Source: Alnus glutinosa (lineage: Eukaryota; Streptophyta; Magnoliopsida; Fagales; Betulaceae). Taken from it: 64,000 nt of DNA. Under the pieces are notes generated by a model, which ran no database searches, was not told the origin of the DNA, and saw only the letters and a list, made by a program, of their open reading frames with translations. The translations under genes and the position numbers were made by a program. This document shows positions 12,816 to 24,503 of this stretch, one piece after another. Where the stretch lies: assembly GCF_958979055.1 (NCBI RefSeq), contig NC_084898.1, forward strand, positions 7,346,001 to 7,410,000. Reading direction: 5' to 3'. Positions within the stretch are counted from its first letter, which is position 1. Each line of letters opens with the position of its first letter.

Positions 12816-14560
12816 CTAGACAAAAGTAACAGTTACAGTAGATTTGTTCTCACTGCCATATTGTACTTTGACCCAATCAGCCCCGCATACTAACATTTGC
12901 ACTATTTCTAGTGACAACGAAACTCGATACGGATCAATAACCCTTCCACCAGCACTAAATATGTACTCCGAACTCACAGTGGTAATTGGTATTGACAATA
13001 TATCTCGAGCCAATTTAGACAAGATGCAAAACTTGTGGGCATTTGCTTTCCACCAATCCAAGGCATTAAATTCCGCATCTGAACCCCTGTCACATATATA
13101 TACACCCTCCTCCAAATATCTTTGCAAATATGATTTAACCGGTTGTGATGTATCAACACTTTCGAGGAATGACTGAAACATTGCATTACCACTCTGGACA
13201 TTCCTCCTAAATGCATTACTAGAACAACTACTAGAAGAGCTTTCTCTAGCATCGCCTTGTACATTTTGTTCCATAACACTTGAATTATGTTCCTTAACAT
13301 ACTCATTATATAACTCATGCATAACTGTAAGGACATATTCAATATTCGTAGTAGCTTCCAGCTCTTGATAGATCAAAGGGAAACAAAAACATATCAGCAT
13401 CATCTTATAACTTGGGTCCAACACAACAGCAATTGACATCAACAAGTTACATTCTCCCCAATATTTCTCAAACCTAGCATTCATTTCAAGTGCCATAGAT
13501 TTGATGCACTCATTCTGATCCCAACACATCTCAGCCAAGATTTCTTTTATCATACACGCTTCAAAAATGAATAAATTGATAGTTGGATAGTTGCTCCTTG
13601 ATCCAATTTTCATTACATTGTTGAAGATTGCTAGGAGTTGACACACATTTTTCACTTTAACCCAATCGTCAACTGTCAGCACCCACTGAAAACTTTGGTC
13701 CGTGTCTTTATATCTAGGAAAGACCTCTTTAAACTCAAGTGCAGCTACTAACATCAAATAGGTGCTACTTCATCGAGTGGGTATGTCCAAAACCAATTTC
13801 TTTGAAGTCAATTGCAATTGTTTTGCAATCTCACTAAATTGCTTCAACCTTCCATTTGATTCCACCAAATATTGAATACCATCCCTGACACAAATCAACG
13901 ATCTCAGCAATCTTACCAAGGCCATCTTGAACCAACAAATTAGTTATGTGCGCACAACAGCGCACATGAAACAAATTTCCCTTAATAGACACAGACTTTT
14001 TCAAATTAAAATCATTTTTTATGATACTCATGACAACATCATTCACTCTTGCATTGTCTAATGTGATTGAACAAATTTTATTCTCAATTTCCCAGTCTTC
14101 AAAACACTTATAAAGTGCATTAGCAATAAGAACCCCGGAGTGTGGAGGCGACACATTAAAAAGGTTCAACACACGCCTATGTAAATGCCAATCAGAATCT
14201 ATAAAATGACATGTCACAACTACATAAGAAATTTCTTGTTGCGAATTCCACATGTCAGTTGTGATGTTAACTTTGTCAACCCCTCTCAACAAAGTTTTTA
14301 ATTTCTTCTTCTCTATTTCATAAGTGGCAAACCAGTCACTCATAGCAGTAGCCCTGGACATTTGTTGCCAGTGCGGTGTGGTAAACCTTATAAGCTTGTT
14401 AAATAACACATCCTCCACGAACTCAAAAGGATACTCATAATGACGGATCGTGCGAGAACAAAGTTCTCTCGACTTCCTGTGATCATAAGTAAAATTCGAG
14501 GTGGCCGGTGCTCACACCATCGGACCCCTTACCATCAAGTCATCAACCACCAAACCCTTT
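12816..14560 (-). pseudogene. hAT-superfamily transposase, inactivated (RICESLEEPER-like)
   Basis: Encodes most of a plant hAT transposase of the zinc-finger-BED / RICESLEEPER type. The upstream frame (14418-13834, with upstream codons to about 14500) has LITTDMW-like VNITTDMWNS and HVRCCAHITNLLVQDG, the start of the RNase H-like catalytic region. The downstream frame (13757-12816) ends with the C-terminal dimerisation (Dimer_Tnp_hAT) block, including FSAGGRVIDPYRVSLS and the residues that follow. The two halves are separated by a frameshift near 13880 and an in-frame TGA at 13772-13770, where family members have Trp in the PTRW motif. A further stop lies upstream at about 14505, and no BED finger could be read. 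I could not identify the element's terminal repeats. Confidence 0.9.
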
Positions 14561-14589
14561 TGCTTCTTCTTGGATCCTGTGTACGTCAA

Positions 14590-15560
14590 ACAAGATAGCA
14601 ATCTAAGGTTGTAAGATACTAAGAGGGTGCAGTGCAATCACTTAGGCATGTTTAAATTGGTGATATAAACTTAAGTGAACTCTAAGAAGACAGGAAAGAA
14701 AAGATGCTTGTGAAAAAAAATGGATTCAGATATATATTGATACCTAATAAGAGCTAACCTTTTTCGCAAGTCCTCTCCATGTCATTCATAAGAATGTGAA
14801 ACTCTGCACAGCTGTAGAACAAAAGAACCACATAAAATAATCATCAGCCTAGAGGTATCCAAATTCAATATATATATATATATATTTATTGTTCAACACC
14901 AGCCACCTTCTTCAGAGACATTAAATAGAATAAAGACCTACCAAGATGGAAGATTTACCTCCAATCATTTTACCACGATTCATAATCTCACAGGAAAATT
15001 TTAGAAAGAAAGAAAGAAAAAAAAAGAATAAAAAAAAAAATAAGAAATAAATCAAAAGTGGATTGAAACATTTTTTTCCAAAACATAAACATGAATAAAG
15101 TCCCAAACTTGAAGCCACTTCCGTGGGGTTTCGACAACATCCAAGCCCCCAAAAATGGTGCATACCACTTTCCATACCTCCATCACACCTAAAGAACTCG
15201 CACCTTCCCCTCCCAAAGTCCAGCCCTTCCAGCCCCTTCAAATGCGCATTATGATCATCTTACATTCCATTAGATTATTCATTACCCATTATTTACAAAC
15301 GCGAACCAAAGCAGTTAGATTGAGAAAGTTAAGAAAGTACCTTAGTTTTTATCTTGGTGCTTAGCCTAGACCTAGAGGGGGTAGCTCCTAGCTGCGAAGA
15401 GCTCTCCGGATTTCGCCGCCGGAGGGGGGAGTTGGGGTGGCCGGTGGTGACGTATTCTGGTGGTGTTGGGTGACCCTAGTCCTAACTCCTAAGCGTATAT
15501 GGGAGTCACGTCTGTCTGTGTGAAGGTGTCAAGTAGAGAGTTGTGAAGAAGAGGACGATG
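14590..15560 (-). pseudogene. Duplicate of the MAWRGL gene 5' end
   Basis: Strongly similar to 5080-6420. The non-coding first exon (donor near 15341, followed on the minus strand by the GGCGGCGAAATCC block at about 15405-15425) and the start-codon exon (14785-14759, MTWRGLAKK) are both present. The next exon is missing: immediately downstream lies the hAT relic. The copy is therefore a truncated gene head. It records one end of the tandem duplication. Confidence 0.7.
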
Positions 15561-15569
15561 ATGCACCAC

Positions 15570-16330
15570 TGCACTCATGCACTTGTCTAATTTTGAAGGG
15601 GATGTTATATAATATTTTATATTATTTTCTTTATTCTAGTTTTTTAGTAGGTTTTGTTTATTTATTTAATATTCTTACTCATTACTCATGACATCACTAT
15701 AAATAAGAGCTTGAGCTTATGTTAAATATTGTGCTGTGCATTTTAATAAAGAATGCTAGACCTCATTTTTAGTGTTTTATGGTTGTTCATCTAGAATGAT
15801 AGAAATATAATAAAAATATATATATTTATATCTTTTTGAATGATGTGAATGTAATTTTTTAATTTTTTTTCTTATATTAATATCATTTCAGATAAATACT
15901 AAAAACACACTAAAATAAACTCTACGATTCCTCTATTTTTATACGGTCAAAATGTGATTCATCATTGTCTCTTTGCTTTCCTTTTCTCTTTTCTTTTTTT
16001 CTCTTATCATATAAAAGTGATGTTATGAACTATTTTTTTTTTTTTATCCTTTCAGAATTAATTTGATTTTTAAAATTATTATTTGATTTGAGATTAATTA
16101 TTATTAAATTTTAATTAAATGATAATTTTAAAAGACATGATTAATTTTAAAAGAATAAAAAGAGAATTAAAAAATATTTCTTAATATTGCTCATATTTTG
16201 AACACAACTTTTATGCATTAGAAGTATTTTTTTAACACAATTTTAAAATGAGTGGGAAGACGTGAGGGCACAACGGTAAAAATCTCAAAGCAGTGATAAG
16301 ATCGTAGGCAGACGTTTAATGCTGTGAATC
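15570..16330. other. AT-rich intergenic DNA
   Basis: A very AT-rich stretch with long T and A runs. There is no open frame of substance and no recognised element. Confidence 0.6.
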
Positions 16331-16336
16331 GACTAA

Positions 16337-17062
16337 GACCTCGTTTGGTTTGCAGAATGGCTATTCCATTAGAAAAAGGAATAGTTATTCCTGCTAATAA
16401 AATGTAGCGGAATGGAATGGCTATTCATAATCTTTAGTTTGGTAAGAACACATATATTTTAATTGGAATTCAATCAAAATTACTAAAATAACCCCATATT
16501 TTATTTAAAAAAATTAAAAAGAAAATCAAATTATTAAAAAAACAAAACAAAAATCAAAGAAAAAAAAAAAAGAGAAGAAAACCCATGGGTGGCGGACCAC
16601 CCATTGGGGTGGTCGGCTGCCCACCAAGAGTCGGGGGTGGCCGCAACCACCCCCGGAGTGGTCTTCGCGGCAACCCCTAAAATACTCGTCGGGGGTGGCC
16701 GGCCACACCCGAGGGACTTTGGGGGTGGCCGCAACCACCCCCGAAGCCAACCCGGCCACCCCAAAAGCGACAAGGGTGGTCGCACCACGCCACCACCCCC
16801 GGCTCCATATCCACCTAGACAGTGAAAGGTTTGGTTTTTTGGTTTTTTTTTTTTTAAAAAAAAATAATAAAATATAAAATAAATGTTTTTTTCTGAAAAA
16901 TATTATATTTACCCCAAAGAATAACTATTTCTCTCATTTTTTAGAAGAATATGTAAAGGAATAGGTATTCCAAGGAATAGACTCGTACCAAACAAAAGAA
17001 TAATTATTTCGTAGGAATAACCATTTCATTTCAAGGGTATATTCCGCAAACTGAACGAAGCC
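16337..17062. mobile_element. Tourist-like (PIF/Harbinger) non-autonomous element with GC-rich core
   Basis: The ends are GACCTCGTTTGGTTTGC and, in reverse complement, GGCTTCGTTCAGTTTGC, flanked on both sides by TAA (16334-16336 and 17063-17065). A 3-bp TAA/TTA duplication is the signature of PIF/Harbinger elements. Subterminal regions repeat GGAATAG/TTATTCC. The core (about 16585-16815) is GC-rich and built of alternating GGGGTGGCCG and CCACCCCC blocks that can pair. Apparent open frames in the core are composition artefacts. A second copy is at 23785-24375. Confidence 0.8.
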
Positions 17063-17065
17063 TAA

Positions 17066-17640
17066 AAGTTGATTGAGCGTTGAAAAAGTAAATGTTGCAG
17101 GAGTGATTGAGTGATAGAAAGGTAAATGCCACGTGTATGATTACAATTGGATGAATCATTGAATATCTTATGAGAGATGAAAGTGTTGTGGGTTGTAGCC
17201 TTGTAGGAGGCGTTAAGTTTGAGTTTCCCATCGTGCAAAAGGCTTAAGTATATTGAACGGTGCGATGGCGTCATTGGCGTGGGAAGACGAGGAGGAAAAT
17301 GAACGGTGTAGGAGGGTCTTGAATGATGATCGGACGTCAAGGCTGCTCTCTGTCGTCACTGCACTAAAAAAGCTATAAATGCATTGACGAAAATCAATGC
17401 AAAGAGAAACGAAGTCTGTCTGGTTTTTACTTTGTAATGGGAATCGGGATAATGGGATATCCCATGAATTTTGGGATTGAGATATGGAAGTGAAGCAGGG
17501 GGTGGAAAAGGGTCGAAGGGAGTGGGGACTAAGGGAGAGAGTGAAGAAGCAGGAGAAAGAAAAAAAAATTGATAAAAATATAAATAGCGTAAGAAATTTT
17601 GGAATCAAATTTTAAGAGAGTTTTTGAAGTAACTTATTTT
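17066..17640. other. Intergenic; one unrecognised minus-strand frame
   Basis: A 131-codon minus-strand frame (17608-17213) starts with a hydrophobic, Phe/Ser-rich segment that could pass for a signal peptide. I see no family resemblance, no supporting promoter and no homologue in the window. I treat it as probably non-coding. Confidence 0.25.
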
Positions 17641-17645
17641 CGAAG

Positions 17646-17795
17646 AAAGAGTAATGATTAAAAAAACACACACATTACACACTCATTATATACCTCACTC
17701 ATATTGAGTGAGGTCATGTGATGGTGGGTCCCACCTCATGTAAGGAGAGAATGTAATTGGTGTGTAATGAGTGTTTTTGTAACACTTTTCTTTGA
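17646..17795. repeat. MITE-like inverted repeat
   Basis: The left part holds ACACATTACACACTCATT and CCTCACTCATATTGAGTGAGG (a perfect local palindrome of 9-bp arms). The right part holds GTGGGTCCCACCTCATGT and GGTGTGTAATGAGTGTTTTTG. The halves are imperfectly complementary. No frame. Confidence 0.5.
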
Positions 17796-17799
17796 AGAA

Positions 17800-18480
17800 A
17801 TAGTAAAGAGCTTGCTCTGCATGATGTAAATTTCAATTTTTCTCTAAAAGACACCCATTATTCTTATATGTAGTTTATATGAAATTTTTTATAAATCGAT
17901 TTGTAGAAAATTTGTCCTTCAAAAAACTATAAAAAAAATTTCTCAAAGAAAGAGTTTCGATTTTTCTCTAAAATTTGGTCAAACTTTCAAAATAAAGAGT
18001 TTGATATGAATGTTCTAATGTTATATATTATACCTTTATTTCACCAAGCTAATTTGGTGAAATTTTCAAAATAAAGAGTTTGATAAGAATGCTCTAATGT
18101 AACATATTACAACTTTATTTTATCGAGCTGATTTAACAATGTTCATCCACCCTTATTAAAAAAAATTGAAAGACTGATAACCATTATCACATCAACTCAA
18201 TATAATGAGGATTTAGTATATAATATCAATCATTTTAAAATAAACAGGTTCAAAATTAAAGCCTTTATTTGTTAATGTGTTCCGCTGATTTTTTTTTTAA
18301 CAAAAATGAAAAAATGTTATGTGTGATGTGAATTTGAAAATTGTTTGTTGTTTATTTATTTATTTTATTTTTTTATATATATAAATATTAGAATTGTTTT
18401 AATGTTTTTAAGAGTGTTTTATGTTTGAATTGTTTGTTACTAAATTTTTATTTTTTTTTAGAACAAAAAACTAAAGTCAG
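17800..18480. repeat. AT-rich DNA with a short tandem duplication
   Basis: Around 17990-18110 a roughly 85-bp unit containing AAAATAAAGAGTTTGAT and AATG.TCTAATGT is repeated twice. The rest is AT-rich and matches the 3' flank of the decayed copy B from about 18230 onward. No gene seen. Confidence 0.5.
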
Positions 18481-18791
18481 AAACAAAAATTTTAACACAC
18501 CCAAATCATTCTGCAGTTTGAGCATTTCGATAGGCTTTTTTTTCTTTTAAATCAGAGAGGGTACTAAAGCAAAAACAAAGTCCATAAAGATAGCTGCTAA
18601 AATTGTGCAATGAAGTTAGAAACAGGGTAAAATGGCCGATTAAAATCTACTTTAGCAGCCACTAAGCCAGTATTTCTTAGAGTTGCAAATACTAAAAATA
18701 ATTAGCCACATCACTGTAAAATGTGAAGCATGGTTATGCACACTATCTTGGAAAGTCATTCTCCAGCTACAAATTCAGATCACACTCCTAA

Positions 18792-19999
18792 GAGCATTCG
18801 CATCAAGCTCGTTGAAGGGGAACTTTTGCCAATATTTGCCAAATTTTTTTAAAATTGCGTCTCGTCAACGCTTCAATAAATTTGCTTATAGTCAGACTTG
18901 CTCATTTGGTCTGCAGAGTCAAATTTCTTTCGTTTCTTCATATTTTTTATTTGTTTATTCAGTCTTCCCGCGTTATCTCTTGAAGTCGTAGCAGAAAAAC
19001 TCATTCGCACCTCATAGATTGCATCTTGCAAGCTTCTGAATCTCAAGTTTAATCTGGTTTATAGTTTTTGATTCTAAATCTCAAATTTGATTTAGTATAT
19101 GAGTTTTGATTCTAAATCTCAAATTTGATTTGGTTTATGAGTTTTGATTCTGAATATAAAATTTTGATTTTGATTTTGATTTAGATTTACGGATTTTGAT
19201 TCTCTTGCTCTCTCCGAGTGTATTCTATTATTATGGATGTTTATTGAGAAAGAGAGCAGCAAAATACAACACTTGTTTAGGTAATAGGTTGAAATTTTTG
19301 TCTAATAAACTGGTTTCTAATTGGTTAATGGGTCTTAATTTTGCCATGTCTATGGTTTGGCCGAGTATTTGGTAGTTTCAATTTGGCAAATGAGTTTTAA
19401 TTTTCTGTCTCTTTTTTGTGCTTCCATATGATTGAAGAGACTTGATAGGGGCTGATCTTAATTCTTCAACTTTGGTTGTGACAATTTTGCATGTACACAA
19501 TGCCAAATATCAAAATATTCTTCCCATTAACGTGTAGCACCGAAGGATAGCATAATATGAAATATTAACATGAATTAGTCCTCATCAGTTGAAGTGGTTG
19601 CTCTAAATCTAATAAAAAATAATATTTTTCTTAAAGTAGAAAAATATTTAAAAGAGTTAGATATTTGGTGCTTTTAAAAAGTGGATAGTTAAAATAACAA
19701 TTTTTTTTTTTTTTTAGAGCTAAAATTTGCTTAAGGGTGTATTTGAAATTGCAATTTCGTAGATAAAATTTGTAATTTTAAATTAAATCGCAAAAAATAA
19801 ATCGTTCAAAAATTGTGTTTTTAAAAAATTACAATTTGAAAACGCAGAATTTTAATAGCTAACCTGTGATTTTAAAAGTCAAACTACGATTTTGCCAAAT
19901 GCTTAACTGCGTTTTTTAAAATCACTTTTTCAAATCGCACATTTTAAAATCGCAAACCTAGACGGACCCTAAATTTTGACTAGTTCAACATGAATGCTC
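18792..19999. mobile_element. 1.2-kb non-autonomous element with GAGCATTC ends, TAA target duplication
   Basis: The ends are GAGCATTCGCATCAAGCTC and, in reverse complement, GAGCATTCATGTTGAAC. Both are flanked by TAA (18789-18791 and 20000-20002). The paralogous site in copy B reads CACCTAATAGGCATAAT at about 11520-11535 with a single TAA, so the insertion is bounded by an empty site within this window. The interior has a repeated ATCTCAAATTTGATTT motif (19020-19150) and a nested MITE at 19735-19969. No transposase is encoded. The TAA duplication fits PIF/Harbinger. Confidence 0.85.
19735..19969. mobile_element. Tourist-like MITE of the AAATCGCA family, nested
   Basis: Starts GGGTGTATTTGAAATTGC and ends CGCAAACCTAGACGGACCC, flanked by TAA (19732-19734 and 19970-19972). 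The interior repeats AAATCGCA/TGCGATTT-type motifs that pair with one another. A second full copy is at 45155-45469 and a relic is at 50065-50190. Confidence 0.8.
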
Positions 20000-20499
20000 T
20001 AATAAGCATAATTTTCCTAGCTTTTAAAAGGAAAGAATGGAGTGGGGCATTGCTGCCATATAAGGATCATGCCAAATTTGCAAAGAACGGTTTGCTATGC
20101 AGTTCTATGAAAACTAGAGCTTCTGTGTGCAGTTTTTTTAACGATCTAGATTTAATTTCATTTTCTTAGACCATTAAAAAAACTACAGCACAACACCGTC
20201 AAATCCTATGATATAAACCATTTAGCCTGAACTATGCTTGACTTCATAAGGAACAAATAACAGAAACACTCAAGCTGAAAACATTTATTATCACTAAGAA
20301 TAAGTACTTTCTCATGCCCCAATCGATAAGACTTAAAGAGCGCACCAAACTGAAGAACATCTACACTATATAAAGTTATGCAGCAAACAAGAAAATGAAC
20401 ATACAAACAAAGCAATTGATTGGACAATAATCTTATCATCAAAGACCAATCTCAGGTCTCAAATAATTTAGGGGCAGTAAAACAATACAATCCAACCCA

Positions 20500-23400
20500 T
20501 CATGCAGCAACCTGACCACATAGCAACTTGCGGATCTGCAATAAGAAAAACAGAAACTTGGTTCAAATGTGGTCTCACCACGTATGGCTATTATTCTAAC
20601 TCCATAAGATAACATGTACTACAGAATTTCTCACAAGAGATATCTTCCACTTTAATGACATCATATCTAATATAACTTGGTCATTGAAACCCCATGGGAC
20701 AGTTCAATCGGCCAGAGACCACACTTCATAATGTAAAGGTCACTAGTTTGAATCTTCCCTTGGAGCAAATTAGCAAATGATGCAGTGTAGGGGAGCACGA
20801 ATAATAGATACTTCTTCTAATATAACAATTACCTAGGCAGAATGACTAGAAATAATATCAAAATCCATGAGGCAAGTGACTACTAAATAAAACAACAAAG
20901 GCAGTTTATGTAATGCTGTCTCTGTGTAAGACAAAATGGAGTACCTCTGGAAGTTTTTTACGGAACACAACATCCAACCGTGCATCAAGGGTGTTCTCAC
21001 AAACAATCTTCCCATCTCGAGAAGCCAACACTACGCCTCCAGAGCTGAACAACAACAAAGATTATCAGAAAGCTATTCCATCAATATATTTTCAATAACA
21101 AAGAGCTGTTGAGGACATAAGATGTTAAGCAAGCCAATTTCAATCTTCCCCAACTGGCTGGCTGATACACAATTAACAACGGAAAAGGGAGGATGATTCA
21201 GAATTTCAGAAAGACCTGTCTAAAAGCTGCTTTTGCAACCTGATAACTAGTTCAGCAATAACTTGGAACAACTCAGCCAGACCACTTTGCGAAGCCCCAA
21301 CAGCACATATGAAGGGTAATTGGCAAAGTAAATGGAGTCTGGCAATATCTTAGTGTATCAAGTTAACAAAAAATTTACCAGAAAGGACCATGGGTATTAT
21401 GATGGGTAGGAGCAGCTGGAAGATAGACTTTCTTGTCAACTATGATCTCAGGTGAATGAACATGTGCTTTCTCAGAATATTCCTGTGCTGCTGAATCCAG
21501 CACAGACTGCACCAAATGAAGATCATCTTCCCGGCAACGTAATAAGACAGCAGGCTCTTTCAGTCTGAGCAAGCTCTGCAACACAGAATTTAATGTTACT
21601 AATATCAGAAAGCCAAGTTACTGATTATTACTAACTTTTTCCCATACATTATGCTCAAACTCGAAGTAATTAAAAATCTTTTTGGCATCCGTTGAAGATC
21701 ACATGGATCCATTTCTCTTATATCATTTAACAGCAACAACCCATCCAACAATGGATCGATTAAGAAATAAAAAAACCATCACCAAAAATGACGCTAAAAA
21801 CTCAAGTGACCATCACAGATGATGGTAATGTCAGTTTACACTTTCAACTACAGTTAGAGCTTATAAGGGAAGTATTTATCGTACTTCCTCAGAACTCAGT
21901 GTCTTATTCTTCAAAGATAATTATATGCGTATGCTAAACATGTCCGAATAAGTATATCATATACGCTAATAATTTATTTCTCTACTCTGAAAGTGATCTG
22001 AATTAAACTACCAAAGAACTATAAACACTACAAGATCTATACATGTAAATGCAATTCCATCAGAGCATCTTCTACCAATATAATAAAAAAATTTGATAGA
22101 AAACAAGAAAAAGTGCAGGAAAAAAACAAACAAGGGTGGAGAGAGAGGGGAAGAGAACAATATTTTAAATAAAGTAGAGAGTGAAATAGATAGTCCTGTT
22201 AGAGTTTGTAGAGAAAAATTAGTAGCTAAACTAGAAAAAGTGATATTTTGAGTGGCTAAACTAAAAGTCATTGCTGGAGATGCTCTCGCATTCTTAAAAG
22301 CCAAAGGATAGTCAGGAGTATCAAAATATGATTTCAGATTCATCAATACATGTGATGTTAAACTACAGAACACGAAGTCGGGTTTTGCTGACCTGAACAA
22401 TCAGATCTTTTAGAAGCCTTTTGTACACATTGTGATCGCGGCTCACATTCAAAAGCTCCTTCAATGCCGCCTCTTTCATGGAATTAACCACATCATCTTG
22501 CGCTTGAAGAACTTTTATCCGAGAAGCATTAAGCTGCATCGAGTACTCACTGCAACACACCAATCCAACAATCGATTATCTGTCACATTATTCCATTCCA
22601 AAGAAATATTTCAGCCAAACTAATTGAATTCCTATATTTATTGGGACAATTAGCTCCATTCAAGCTCACTGATATTCATTCTAATTAACATAAAAAATAA
22701 AATGCTAAACGATTTTTTTCATTCATCACACAGCCAAACAGAACCATAATAATATCACTAACTGAACCAAATCCAAGCTCTTGTGAAGTTCAAATTCAAC
22801 TTTTAACCTATCCTAACAACAAAACCGGAGGAGGAAATTAACCAAATCCAAGCTCACGGAAATTTCAAATTCAACTTCTAACCTGTCCTAACAACAGAAG
22901 GCGAAGAAAATATCAGCCTGACTAATTGAAACGGGAAATCGAATTCAAATCCAGGAAAACAATTTACAGCTTCCGAACTTCGACTTGCCCCATTCGATCT
23001 CACCGATATTCAAAAATCTAACTAACATTGATAACAACCTACAAAACGATTCGTTTCATTCATCACACACAGCTAAACAGAACCACAATTATATCACTAA
23101 TCGAAAAAAATCCAAGCTCTTGTGAAATTGAAATTCAACTTCTAACCTATCCTAACAACAAACGCGAGGAAATTAAGCAACCGCGCGAACTAAAACGAGA
23201 AACCGAATTCAAATTCCAGGAAAACAATTTACATTTTCTTTCGAACTTCGACTTGCTTCTGTTTCCGCTCATACTCCTGCCTGATCTTCTTCTTCTCAGC
23301 CTCGACCAATTGCAACTTCTCAATATTGAATTCCTGCCAAGAGAAAAACACGATCACGTAGAAGTATAAACATACGGTTCATATACGTAGGCGAAAAGGA

Positions 23401-23513
23401 ATTGGGCGTACTTCTTCGGCGGAGACGGAGATCTCGTTGGCCTTCTCTTCGGCTTCCTGGCGAATGAACCTGACCATCTGCTGGATCTGCTTGGAGACAT
23501 CGGCGTCGTTCAT
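20500..23513 (-). CDS. VHA-E: V-type proton ATPase subunit E
   Basis: Subunit E is a peripheral-stalk protein of the vacuolar H+-ATPase. It pairs with subunit G and links the V1 catalytic head to the membrane sector. Six coding exons: 23513-23412, 23333-23233, 22549-22393, 21575-21379, 21044-20945 and 20535-20500, total 693 nt, giving 230 aa, the usual plant length. The N-terminus reads MNDADVSKQIQQMVRFIRQE and continues into a long charged helix rich in Glu and Lys (residues about 15-110). Exon 4 gives the C-terminal domain with RCREDDLHLVQSVLD. Exon 5 gives SGGVVLASRDGKIVCENTLD, the most conserved block of the family. The protein ends IRKLLCGQVAA. All junctions are GT-AG and phases match. 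Intron 3 carries a MITE and intron 2 an internal duplication, neither of which disrupts the frame. This is the only intact copy of three in the window. Confidence 0.97.
22063..22285. mobile_element. MITE in VHA-E intron 3
   Basis: The left end is GAGCATCTTCTACCAAT and the right end in reverse complement is GAGCATCTCCAGCAATGAC, with flanks TCA and TCG. The interior is AT-rich. It belongs with the GAGCAT-ended elements elsewhere in the window. Confidence 0.65.
22695..23270 (-). repeat. Tandem duplication across the exon 2-intron 2 border of VHA-E
   Basis: About 23040-23270 and about 22775-23005 are related at an offset of about 265 bp. Both contain CCAAGCTC, then CAACTTCTAACCT, CCTAACAACA, AAACCGAATTCAAAT-type sequence and CAGGAAAACAATTTAC. 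The last of these is, on the minus strand, the exon 2 donor region. The duplicate even keeps CCGAACTTCGACTTGC from the exon end. A third, shorter unit lies at about 22740-22835. The intron thus carries a second copy of its own donor site. Confidence 0.75.
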
Positions 23514-23673
23514 TTTCGCTTCGATTCGGATCCGAGAGTGAGCAGCGGTTTTCTGGGGAGCTTCCTTGATCTTGATTGGGGAACTAGACGACGGGAGGGC
23601 AGTGCTTATATGGGTTCGTCGGTTTGTCTGGCGTAAAACATTCTCATATGTAGATTTTTTATTTTTTATATTT

Positions 23674-23675
23674 AT

Positions 23676-23726
<51 letters not shown>
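23674..23726. repeat. (AT)n microsatellite
   Basis: About 26 TA repeats between the VHA-E promoter side and a MITE. It creates a meaningless Tyr-Ile repeat frame. Confidence 0.95.
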
Positions 23727-23729
<3 letters not shown>

Positions 23730-23784
23730 TCTCTTAGACTCTGTTAGTTGAAAATTGAAATAAAAGTATTAATGTTAATGTTAA

Positions 23785-24375
23785 GCATATGGAAAAGAAT
23801 GGCTATTCTATAGGAATAATTATTCTTTAGTTTGGTAGAAGTTTATTTTATGAAATAGTTATTCCCTTACGAATAGGAATACATATTCCTTGACGGTAAA
23901 GACTACATTTTTTTTAAAAAAAAAACTCATTTTTTATTTTCTTTCAAATCTTTTGTTTTTTTTTTTCAAAAAAAAAAATTAAACCCCAAAGTGGTTGGCC
24001 GACCATCCATTGGTGGTCGGTTAGCCACTGTGGAGGGCCAGGGGTGGTCGCACCACCCCTAGAATGCCTGGGGGGAGGGTGCGACCACCCCCGGAGCAAT
24101 TGAGGGTGGCACAGGCCACTCCAAGTTCTCGTCGGGGGTGACCTCCGGTTCGGCTACTTACCATTTTATTTCAATTTTTTTTTTTAGTTTTTTTTTATAT
24201 ATATATATATATAATGTAGGGTTTTTTTAGTAATTTATTTTGAATTCCGATTAAAATATGTGAGTTATTACCAAATAAAATAATATGAATAGTCATTCCA
24301 TTCCACCACCTTCTATTCCCAGAAATAACTATTCATTTTCTAATGGAATGGCCATTCCGCGAACCAAATGAAGCC
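23785..24375. mobile_element. Second Tourist-like element with GC-rich core
   Basis: The right end reads CGCGAACCAAATGAAGCC followed by TAA. The left end is degenerate but follows TAA at 23782-23784 and keeps GAATGGCTATTC. The core (23990-24150) consists of GGTCGG/CCGACC and GGGGTGGTCGCACCACCCC blocks like those at 16585-16815. Confidence 0.75.
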
Positions 24376-24390
24376 TAAATTTTTTTTTTC

Positions 24391-24503
24391 TTCAAAATTT
24401 GGTTCCAAAATGATGTGTCACAATCTCATGTGATTTATTATTTCGAGAAATGTGTCATCATCTCATAAGATTGTAACACATTATTTAGGAACCAAATTTT
24501 GAA
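24391..24503. repeat. Small hairpin MITE
   Basis: The 15-bp arms TTCAAAATTTGGTTCC and GGAACCAAATTTTGAA are perfectly complementary. Interior arms (ATGATGTGTCACAATCTCATG and its partner CATCTCATAAGATTGTAACACAT in part) also pair. It lies at the left edge of the gypsy relic. Confidence 0.75.

Noticed and set aside
12844..13176. Plus-strand frame of 110 codons opposite the hAT transposase
   Set aside because: Shadow of the minus-strand transposase; no independent support.
12816..14418. Domesticated hAT transposase gene (RICESLEEPER/DAYSLEEPER-like host gene)
   Set aside because: A frameshift near 13880, a TGA at the PTRW motif and another upstream stop make it a pseudogene, not a host gene.
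16526..16877. Several overlapping frames on both strands in the GC-rich core
   Set aside because: All frames are open because the core is a GC-rich palindromic repeat of a MITE; no domain, and the second copy does not conserve them.
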